A DNA stretch of 40,810 nucleotides from CAZKBP01 sp964551015 (GTDB taxonomy: Bacteria; Bacteroidota; Bacteroidia; Cytophagales; Microscillaceae): positions 1-40,810 of the forward strand of contig CAZKBP010000044.1 of the NCBI GenBank assembly GCA_964551015.1, given 5' to 3'. Shown here in pieces: positions 33,970 to 40,810 of the stretch; position 1 is the stretch's first letter, and each line of letters opens with the position of its first letter. Made by a program: the position numbers and the translations under genes. The notes below the pieces were generated by a model, which saw only the letters and a list, made by a program, of their open reading frames with translations, searched no databases and was not told the DNA's origin.

Positions 33970-35358
33970 ATGGCAACAACTTCAAATGGTAAAATCACGG
34001 TATTAGGAGCCGGAGAAAGTGGCGTAGGAGCAGCCCTCTTGGCAAAAAGTCAAGGTTTCGAGGTGTTTGTTTCGGATAGCGGTCCTATTCAGGAAAAATA
34101 TGAACAGATACTTCAAAAGCACGAAATTCACTATGAAGAAGGTAAGCACACCGAAGATTTTATCTTGGATGCCAAGGAGATTATCAAAAGCCCTGGTATT
34201 CCGAATCATGTGCCCATCTTAGCCAAGGCACAGCAAAATCATATCCCGATCATTTCTGAAATCGAGTTTGGTGCTCGCTATGCCAAGGGGCGTATTGTGG
34301 CCATTACGGGTAGCAACGGGAAAACTACCACCACGCTTCTCACTTATCACGTTTTGCAATCGGCAGGTTACAACGTGGGCATCGGTGGAAATGTAGGCAA
34401 AAGTTTTGCCGCACAGTTGACCGAGGGTGATCCCTATGATTACTGGGTACTTGAAGTGAGCAGTTTCCAACTGGAGCATTGCTATGAGTTTAAACCAGAA
34501 ATCGCCATTATTTTGAACATTACTCCCGATCATTTAGATCGCTACGAGAATAATTTTCAAAATTATATCAATACTAAATTTCGTATTACACAGAAACTAG
34601 ACAAAGACGATTGCTTTATTTACTTTAAAGATAATCCAGCGATTACCAGAGAAATGCGCAAACGTGTGATTCCTACCGAGCTCCTGCCCGTATCCCTCAT
34701 GGAAATGGTTGATAGCGGTGCTACCATGCGAGATGGAGAGCTGGATTTTCATATCAAAAAACTAAACCGTACCTTTTACATCAACCAATCTGAGCTCAAC
34801 CTCAAAGGCAAGCACAATATGATCAACGTGATGTCTTCCGTGTTGGCCTGTATGAAATTAGGGGTAGATAATCAAACTCTTAAGACCTACTTCAAAACTT
34901 TCCGTGGGGTAGAGCATCGCTTAGAGGAAGTAGCCGAGGTTGCTGATATTCGTTTTATTAACGACTCTAAGGCGACCAACGTAGACTCTGTCTATTATGC
35001 TCTAGATAGCTTTGATGAACCCATTATCTGGATTGCGGGAGGGGTGGATAAAGGGAATGACTACGAAAAAATCAAGGAAACAGTAAAGCAAAAAGTGAAA
35101 TATTTGATATGTTTGGGGGTAGATAATCAAAAACTCTTTGATACTTTCCGAGATGTGTTACAAATCATCTTCCAAACGGATAGTATGCGCGATGCCGTAG
35201 AGCAAGCCTTCGAGCTGGCGCGTCCGGGTGATATCGTACTGCTCTCTCCGGCTTGTGCGAGTTTTGATTTATTTGAAAATTATGAAGATCGCGGCAAGAA
35301 ATTCAAGAAAGCCGTAGCTAAGCTGGATCGCTTGGCGAACCTGCGTAAAAAGACCTAA
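33970..35358 (+). CDS. murD: UDP-N-acetylmuramoyl-L-alanine--D-glutamate ligase
   Basis: Adds D-glutamate to UDP-MurNAc-L-Ala in the cytosol. The ATP-binding loop ITGSNGKTTTT lies near residues 113-123. The N-terminal nucleotide fold starts VLGAGESGVGAA. The central domain has LEVSSFQLEHC and NITPDHLDRY, and the C-terminal domain has GVEHRLEEV, NDSKATNVDS and LLSPACASFDLFENYEDRG. At 462 aa it is complete. It is followed after three bases by ftsW, the usual dcw order, so the pair is an operon. It is preceded by 161 bp that hold no clear consensus promoter. Confidence 0.97.
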   Translation: MATTSNGKITVLGAGESGVGAALLAKSQGFEVFVSDSGPIQEKYEQILQKHEIHYEEGKHTEDFILDAKEIIKSPGIPNHVPILAKAQQNHIPIISEIEFGARYAKGRIVAITGSNGKTTTTLLTYHVLQSAGYNVGIGGNVGKSFAAQLTEGDPYDYWVLEVSSFQLEHCYEFKPEIAIILNITPDHLDRYENNFQNYINTKFRITQKLDKDDCFIYFKDNPAITREMRKRVIPTELLPVSLMEMVDSGATMRDGELDFHIKKLNRTFYINQSELNLKGKHNMINVMSSVLACMKLGVDNQTLKTYFKTFRGVEHRLEEVAEVADIRFINDSKATNVDSVYYALDSFDEPIIWIAGGVDKGNDYEKIKETVKQKVKYLICLGVDNQKLFDTFRDVLQIIFQTDSMRDAVEQAFELARPGDIVLLSPACASFDLFENYEDRGKKFKKAVAKLDRLANLRKKT

Positions 35359-35361
35359 ACT

Positions 35362-36573
35362 ATGAGCGAAAAAGAGACTCGGGAAAATACCGTTCAACCC
35401 CAAACGAATTCCGGTTTTCTTAATTACCCCTGGCCTGAACAGTTACTAAAAGGCGACAGACAGATCTGGCTCATTATCGTTGCCTTAGCACTCATTAGTA
35501 TTCTCGTGGTATACAGTGCCACGGGTACACTGGCTTACCGTATGATGGAGGGTAATACGGAATATTACCTGATCAAACATGCCTCTCTCGTGCTACTCTC
35601 TCTGGCGGCAGTTTGGGTCTGCCATCGGATTGACTATCGTTATTATTCTCGCATCTCCAGACTGGCTTTACTGATTTCTGTGCCGCTGTTGTTGATTGTC
35701 TGGAAATTTGGGGTGAACGTCAACGAAGCAAATCGTTGGATTACGATCCCTTTCATCAATCAATCTTTTCAGCCCTCTGATTTTGCCAAATTGGCTTTGA
35801 TCGCTAGCATTGCTAGTATGCTCTCGCGTAGACAGGGAAAGATAGACGATTTTCAGGAATCCGTACTGCCGATTCTAATCTGGACGGGGGTGATTTGTAC
35901 TCTGATTGGCCTCTCCGATGTGTCTAGTGCTATTTTGCTTTTTTTTACAAGTTTGTTGTTACTTTTTATTGGGCGGGTGGCCGTGAGTCAGATCTTTCTG
36001 CTGGTCTTGGTAGGTTTTATCTCCACGGCCTTATCGCTCTCTCTGGGGCAACGCATGGAAACCTTTCAGAGCCGATTAGACAAATATCTGAGTAGTGATC
36101 AAACTGCTTTTCAGGCCGAGCAATCTTATATTGCCATCAGTAGTGGAGGCTTGCTGGGAAAAGGACCAGGTAATAGCGATCAAAGAAATTTTTTACCCAA
36201 CCCTTACTCAGATTTTATTTACGCAATCATCGTGGAGGAATACGGATTGCTCTTGGGAGGAATCGGTACGCTGGGGCTGTATTTGTGGCTACTCTACCGA
36301 GGAGTTGTGGTGGTGGCTTCTACGAGTGAGCCCTTCGGAGGTTTACTTTCGGCGGGGCTGACTTTTAGCCTGGTAATTCAGGCACTTGTCAATATGGCCG
36401 TAGCGGTCGGTTTGGTGCCCATTACGGGTTTGCCCTTACCCTTGGTCAGTATGGGAGGAACTTCGCTTTTATTCACGGGGATTTCTCTGGGAATTATCCT
36501 GAGTGTAAGCCGTGGGAGTATTGATCGGGACTTAGACCCCGAAAAAGAAGAAAAGGCGAATCGGCTGGGCTAA
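35362..36573 (+). CDS. ftsW: Cell-division peptidoglycan glycosyltransferase FtsW
   Basis: 403 aa, SEDS family, with about ten transmembrane helices after a hydrophilic N-terminus of about 35 residues. Marks include QPSDFAKLALIASIASMLSRR near 131-151 and GKGPGNSDQRNFLPNPYSDF near 265-284. EEYGLLLGGIGTLGLYLWLL follows near 290-310, then the late GLPLPLVSMGGTSLL motif near 360-374. It is the polymerase partner of a class B penicillin-binding protein at the division site. It directly follows murD; murG, which usually comes next, lies elsewhere. An RodA reading is possible from sequence alone, but the position after murD supports FtsW. Confidence 0.95.
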   Translation: MSEKETRENTVQPQTNSGFLNYPWPEQLLKGDRQIWLIIVALALISILVVYSATGTLAYRMMEGNTEYYLIKHASLVLLSLAAVWVCHRIDYRYYSRISRLALLISVPLLLIVWKFGVNVNEANRWITIPFINQSFQPSDFAKLALIASIASMLSRRQGKIDDFQESVLPILIWTGVICTLIGLSDVSSAILLFFTSLLLLFIGRVAVSQIFLLVLVGFISTALSLSLGQRMETFQSRLDKYLSSDQTAFQAEQSYIAISSGGLLGKGPGNSDQRNFLPNPYSDFIYAIIVEEYGLLLGGIGTLGLYLWLLYRGVVVVASTSEPFGGLLSAGLTFSLVIQALVNMAVAVGLVPITGLPLPLVSMGGTSLLFTGISLGIILSVSRGSIDRDLDPEKEEKANRLG

Positions 36574-36646
36574 ATTTTCTTATTCGCAATTCAAATTCAA
36601 ATCCGGTTTTGTGATTTTTTTCTTGTAAGCCAAAGAGAGGTAAGTA

Positions 36647-38419
36647 TCACGTAGATGGCTTGCCCAGAGCCTTCTGGTGAACTGGAAGCAATCGTTTTGC
36701 CTGAGAAATGGGGATGGTAAAGCAGAAACAACTGCCTTGGCTCGGTGTGCTGGTGACAGACAGTTGCCCGCCATTTTTGCGAACATATTCCCAACAAAGA
36801 CTAAGCCCCAAACCTGTGCCTTTTTCACGAGCCGTACCTCGCGTGGTAAAAGCTTCTTGTTTGAAAATCTTTTCCAAATTCTCTGGTGAAATGCCAACTC
36901 CACTGTCGCAGATGGCTACACGCAACTCGGTTTCATCGATCATCTCGTAAGTAATCTGAATGTTTCCTCCGGCTGGCGTGAATTTCACCGCGTTGGAAAG
37001 CAGGTTACGCACCACCAAATCAATCATCACACGATCTGCCCATACTTTTAGGTCATCCACTGTATCGGTTTGGAGCTTGATGCGCTTAAGTTCGGCTCTT
37101 TTGCTAATGAGTGCTAGATTCTCTTCTAGTAAAACTCCAATAGAAAAAGCCTCGGGCGAGATCACTTCCCCTCCTAATTGGTTTCTTGCCCACGAAAGTA
37201 AATTTTCTAGTAAATGCGCAGTAGCGTTCAAATCTTGGGACATACGAGGCATGAATTCCCGAATCTCTTGGTTGCTCATGTCGCCTTGTTCGGCCAAACG
37301 GAATAGGGTCAAAATAGAGCTAATCGGGTTTCTGAGATCGTGCGAAATGATAGAGAAAAGCCGATTTTTGGTTTGATTTAGCTTTTCTAAAGCCTCTTCT
37401 TTTTCCTTGAGCACGGTAATATCCAAGAGAAATACACTCAGAAATTGAACCTGACCCTGAGCGTTTAATATGGGCGTGTATTTACCGTAAGCTGGAAATT
37501 GTGCGCCATTGGGGCAGGATATCTTCTTCTCGAAAACGATGTTTTCTCCCTGAAGTCCCCTTTCTAAAAGTAAACACTGACTTTGCAATAAATCAGGTGG
37601 AAGAACCTCCTGATACGGCCGCCCTTCGATAGAAGTGCGGGTTAGTTGGAGTGCTTCCGCGTATCGTTCATTCACGACAATATATCTACCCTCCTGGTCT
37701 AGCATCGCTACCATCAGGGGCAGGGCATCCAAGGTAGAGCGTAGCAAATGCCTTTGGTATTGGAGTGCTTGTTTCTGCTCTTTTAATCCTTCTTTTTGTA
37801 AAAAGATAGAATGATTCTGCTGGTACAAAGCTTCATAAGAATCTTCTAGATGTTTTTCCGCTCGGGTGAGTGCTTCTATAATTAAGTGAGCGGTCGCATA
37901 CACAACGATAAAGTTGAGCGTGCTATTAATCAAAATTAAAATTTGATTCTCCTCCACAGACAAGCCAAAAACCTGAAATTTCCAAGCTTTCAAAGCCAGA
38001 AAGCTAACCAGAGCCAATAGTCCTGTGAGGTATCTCACCCAGCGGTTATACAGCACGATACTGATAATGGAATAGGCCAACATCAAATTTTCCATCTCTC
38101 CATCCCGTTCAGCAAAAATAATGGCGAATACCAAGCTGATAAACAAGGCCATCCCAAAGTACAAACGAGCTTGTCCGTGCTTTTGGTGGTGGTTTAATAA
38201 ATAAACAGGAAGTGAAAGGAAAAAAATGGCCGTAAAACAGATCAAGCAATGCAGATAACTATAGTATAAATTGATAAGTGCCACTGGAAGAGCCAAGACA
38301 AAAATGAGTGTATTCACCCCATTAACCAACTTGATTCTCCTCGCCTCGTGGCGAGATAGATCGGCACGGAGCCCCGTGTTAAGCGTCTCATAGATGATAT
38401 GTGGAGTGCCTGCTAACAA
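36647..38419 (-). CDS. Membrane-bound PAS sensor histidine kinase
   Basis: 590 aa. About six transmembrane helices fill residues 35-190, followed by a short coiled coil (EKHLEDSYEALYQQNHSIFLQ). A PAS domain lies at about 225-340 (LPLMVAMLDQEGRYIVVNERY ... LLDITVLKEKEEAL). HisKA has the phosphoacceptor H360 in IISHDLRNPIS, and HATPase_c has the N box NLLSNAVKF near 471, DSGVGIS and GTGLGLSLC. No receiver domain or response regulator gene is adjacent, so this is an orphan kinase. The start is a TTG (38419); the frame offers no ATG nearby, and the family opening (NTGLRADLSRHEARRIKLVNG) is kept. It converges on ftsW with a 73-bp gap. Confidence 0.88.
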   Translation of the reverse strand: MLAGTPHIIYETLNTGLRADLSRHEARRIKLVNGVNTLIFVLALPVALINLYYSYLHCLICFTAIFFLSLPVYLLNHHQKHGQARLYFGMALFISLVFAIIFAERDGEMENLMLAYSIISIVLYNRWVRYLTGLLALVSFLALKAWKFQVFGLSVEENQILILINSTLNFIVVYATAHLIIEALTRAEKHLEDSYEALYQQNHSIFLQKEGLKEQKQALQYQRHLLRSTLDALPLMVAMLDQEGRYIVVNERYAEALQLTRTSIEGRPYQEVLPPDLLQSQCLLLERGLQGENIVFEKKISCPNGAQFPAYGKYTPILNAQGQVQFLSVFLLDITVLKEKEEALEKLNQTKNRLFSIISHDLRNPISSILTLFRLAEQGDMSNQEIREFMPRMSQDLNATAHLLENLLSWARNQLGGEVISPEAFSIGVLLEENLALISKRAELKRIKLQTDTVDDLKVWADRVMIDLVVRNLLSNAVKFTPAGGNIQITYEMIDETELRVAICDSGVGISPENLEKIFKQEAFTTRGTAREKGTGLGLSLCWEYVRKNGGQLSVTSTPSQGSCFCFTIPISQAKRLLPVHQKALGKPST

Positions 38420-38645
38420 AAATTGTCAATTAAGGAGTACAATTAAGATATTACAATCTAGAGGTAAACAGAAACAGGGTATTATCTTAAGAAGGCTTGT
38501 GTGCAGAATGTTCTAAGGTAACTTACTATGTAGAAAAAATAATGCCTGAGCATCTGATTGCCCACTTTTTTAGACCGAAGTACTACTTTGGCTTACAGAG
38601 TAGGAAAATATGTAGATAAAATGAATAATGGCATACAGGTCAGAA
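38420..38645. other. Intergenic region between the kinase and the fibre protein gene
   Basis: About 225 bp, AT-rich, with the kinase promoter presumably inside. No consensus promoter, tRNA or short gene was recognised. Confidence 0.35.
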
Positions 38646-38681
38646 AAAACGCTTTTCCTTTTTAAGAAGAAAAAGCGTTTT
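38646..38681 (-). terminator. Terminator of the S74 fibre protein gene
   Basis: AAAACGCTTTT (38646-38656) and AAAAGCGTTTT (38671-38681) form a perfect 11-bp stem. On the minus strand the sequence continues in T residues. It lies 13 bp past the stop at 38694. Confidence 0.8.
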
Positions 38682-38693
38682 CCGAAAAATTGC

Positions 38694-40810
38694 TTAGCGC
38701 AGAATCATTCTTTTGACATCTATTTCTTGATTATCAGCAATCAAGGCATAAAGGTACATGCCCGAGGCGAGGCTATTCCCAGCAATTGCTACTTGGGCAT
38801 CGCCCCGCTCGCTGATCTGGATTTCTCTTAGGGTTTGCCCCTGCATATTATAAATGTACAAAGTTGCGTTTTGTATATTTTCTGGAAGAAACATCTTGAT
38901 TTGAGTGTTTTGATCAAAAGGGTTAGGCTGGTTTTGGTAGAGTTGGGCGGGGCGAAGGTCTTGGGTAAGATTTTCTCCATTTTCGGTAGCTGAAGCTGCT
39001 TTCAAACTGGCCACTTCTGTTTTGAGGGCTTCAATCTCGCTTTGGTATTCTTGCCTTTGTGCTTTGAGAGCCTCGATGAGCACGGGAATAAGGCCATCAT
39101 AGTTGACGGCCTTGTAGCCTTGGGCATCCTCGACCACGAGTTCTGGAAAAACTTTTTCTACCTCCTGGGCGATCAAACCAATGGCCGAACCTTCGGAAAA
39201 TTGACGGTCGGCAAACTTTTCCTTTTCAAATTCATAGCGTACTCCACGAAGTTGTGCTAAGCTACTTAGCGTCTCAGGCAAGGTTCGGATGTTCCGTTTG
39301 AAGCGTTTATCAGAATTAATAAAAGTGCCATTTACTAGCGCATTTCCCTGTACAGTCAGTTTCTGGCTGGGATTATTGATTAAGAAATCTCCAATGCCGA
39401 TATTCCCGTTATTGGCGATCACCAAGCGGGCACTGCTGGGGCCAGCTACATTGGTTCCCCAATCGGCAATGACGAATTTGCCATTGTTTGGCCCTTGTCC
39501 TCGGGTGTAGAAATAGAAGCTTTTCCAGACATTCTGGAAATTCTGATCGTAGCGCACGATGGCAAAGCCCGGATCATCACGGTCGCGGTCAATACGAAAA
39601 ATGGCATTAGTCGCCCGCAGGTGGATGGGGCGTTCGGGATTCTGGATGCCCACGCCCAGAGAGCCGTTGATGTTGACGATTTGATTATCAAATTCGCCGT
39701 AGATTAGTGGACTTTCGGTCTCACTGTTGGCGATGTAGAGCTGGTTGGAGCCTGTGGCATTTTGTCCCGCCAGATCGCCTATGAACACATTGCCTGAACC
39801 CGAGGGATTGTTGGCACCCGCACGGCGACCCACGTAGGTATTTCTATCTCCGGTGGTATGGTTGCGCCCCGCGGCTATACCGATGAAAGTATTAAAACGG
39901 CCCGTGGTGTTCATCCGTCCTGATTCTAAGCCAAAGAAGGAATTAGAGAAGCCCGTAGTATTGCTGAGTCCGGCGGATCGTCCAAAGAAGGAATTAGAGA
40001 AGCCCGTGGTATTGCCGCTTCCCGCATCTTGCCCCACAAAAGTATTACTTCCATCAATCTCAATACCCTCTATTTCAGCATCAAAATTGACAGAACCTGT
40101 AACTTCCAGATTACCATTGATTCTGAGGAGATTGTTGTCAAACTCACCGTAGATGAGCGGATTGGAAGTGCTATCATTGGCGATGTAGAGCTTGTTGGAG
40201 CCAAGTTCGTTGAATCCCGCCTGATAGCCGAGAAAGACATTGCCCGAGCCGCCGGGGGCGGGGGAAAAACCGGCACCTCCACGTCCGGCGCCCCTTCCGA
40301 TATAAGTATTCCGGGAACCCGTTTTATTGTTAAATCCGGCTCCTTCTCCAAAAAAGGAATTAGATTCACCCGTGGTATTGTTAGTTCCGGTGCTTGTTCC
40401 AAAGAAGGAATTCGAGCCACCCGTGGTATTGCTGAGTCCAGTGGCTTGTCCAAAAAAGGCGTTAAAGCCTCCTGTGGTATTGTTTTGTCCAGCAACTCGT
40501 CCAAAGAAAGAATTATATCTGCCTGTAGTATTGCTGAGTCCGGCGCCTGCTCCAAAAAAGGAATTAGAGAAGCCCGTGGTATTGCCTTGTCCGGCACGTT
40601 GTCCAAAAAAGGAATTAAAGTCACCTGTGGTATTGTTGGCTCCGGCGTCTTGTCCAAAAAAGGAATTATTGCTTCCCGTGGTATTGCGGAGTCCGGCGTC
40701 TTGTCCATAAAAGGAATTATAGTTTCAAGTGGTATTATTGAGTCCGGCTAATTGTCCAGAAAAGGAATTATAGCGTCACGTGGTATTGGGAAGTCCGGCG
40801 GATTGTCCAA
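38694..40810 (-). CDS. S74-chaperone/T9SS surface fibre protein with 17-residue repeats, 5' part missing
   Basis: Partial at the window edge. Reading from 40810 down, the frame encodes ten tandem 17-residue units of type AGxxNTTGxxNSFFGQx (40321-40810). It continues with a variant NVFLGYQAG stretch, a SNKLYIAND...PLIYGEFDN spacer, a second array of about six units (39751-40037) and a second LYIANSETESPLIYGEFDN spacer. A Gly-rich fibre neck, a peptidase S74 intramolecular chaperone domain (about 39030-39330, with SDKRFKRNI) and a coiled coil follow. The chain ends in a T9SS type A domain (PNPFDQNTQIKMFLP ... KRMILR). In this frame TGA codons at 40727-40725 and 40778-40776 replace the glycine of NTTG in two neighbouring units. 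No start codon occurs between the first TGA and a GTG at 40037, so a gene starting there (447 aa) is unlikely to be the whole. It is either a broken gene or carries assembly errors at the contig end. Confidence 0.72.
39751..40037 (-). repeat. Second, diverged 51-bp repeat array
   Basis: Units begin at 40006, 39955, 39904, 39853, 39802 (each 51 bp apart) and 39754 (48 bp). They encode NTTG-, NPSG- and NATG-type units. Together with the following LYIAN/PLIYGEFDN spacer they form a duplicate of the upstream array-plus-spacer block. Confidence 0.85.
40321..40810 (-). repeat. 51-bp tandem repeat array, ten units
   Basis: The GTGGTATT-type core recurs at 40372, 40423, 40474, 40525 (GTAGTATT), 40576, 40627, 40678, 40729 and 40780, each exactly 51 bp apart, with a diverged unit at 40321. 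Units encode 17 residues each and most include an A6 or A7 tract (minus strand TTTTTT, coding Phe-Phe). The array runs off the window. Confidence 0.9.

Noticed and set aside
40029..40751. Long open frames on the plus strand and in another minus frame across the right end
   Set aside because: They arise because the 51-bp repeat (a multiple of three) lacks stops in several frames; the translations are low-complexity repeats, while the frame with S74 and T9SS domains is the coding one.
40725..40778. TGA read as glycine (alternative genetic code)
   Set aside because: TGA is the normal stop of trpF, trpB, the LysR gene and the histidine kinase in this window, all at expected family lengths.
40321..40810. 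CRISPR-like regular spacing
   Set aside because: Units are 51 bp with no distinct spacers, encode a 17-residue protein repeat, and no cas genes are present.

Overview
The window looks like a chromosomal stretch of a Bacteroidota bacterium, probably Cytophagales-like. The reasons are secreted proteins with type IX secretion (T9SS) sorting ends of both type A and type B, a DUF4403 protein, a large Asp-box (BNR) secreted protein, multi-copy surface domains typical of gliding marine or freshwater Cytophagia, promoters of the form TTTG-N19-TAnnTTTG, and mostly no Shine-Dalgarno sites. GC content is moderate to low. The genetic code is standard: TGA ends trpF, trpB and the LysR gene. No rRNA, tRNA, IS element, prophage or CRISPR array was seen. 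Both ends look like contig edges: the left cuts a possible short reading frame, and the right stops inside a 51-bp tandem repeat.

Layout. 1-1015: a possible partial C-terminus, a CPXCG-type cysteine-rich small protein and a hypothetical 145-aa protein. 1137-6038: an ABC-F ATPase of Uup type followed by trpC, trpF and trpB (no trpA here). A degenerate 7-bp repeat family occupies the trpC-trpF gap in both orientations. 6191-8609: an SbtA-type bicarbonate permease, a small coiled-coil protein and a divergent LysR regulator, which together look like an inorganic-carbon uptake unit. 8641-13003: a secreted PepSY-like protein and two tandem paralogous long-chain acyl-CoA synthetases, each with its own palindromic upstream region. 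13125-17447: the 23S rRNA methyltransferase RlmD, a T9SS type B surface protein, and a PolB-like 3'-5' exonuclease. 17526-17732: a 43-aa single-span membrane peptide behind a leader with nested inverted repeats. 17775-19911: fabH then murG. 20036-26802: DUF4403 and two secreted repeat proteins, one with three and one with four copies of its own module. 27188-30364: a 1058-aa Asp-box protein.

30535-36573: a leucine-rich-repeat protein with a probable beta-barrel tail and two T9 tracts, an orphan nuoK, a UPF0316 membrane protein, a D-cysteine desulfhydrase-like enzyme, and the murD-ftsW pair. 36647-38419: a membrane PAS histidine kinase. 38694-40810: an S74-chaperone/T9SS surface fibre protein. 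Its N-terminal side is built of 17-residue repeats, with two in-frame TGA codons at the same repeat position near the window edge.

The core genes (trp, fabH, murG, murD, ftsW, rlmD) are ordinary. The interest lies in the secreted repeat proteins, the small ORFs beside sbtA and before murG, the heptamer arrays invading trpC, and homopolymer or tandem repeats that could vary surface proteins. No clear multi-gene defence or novel enzymatic system was found.
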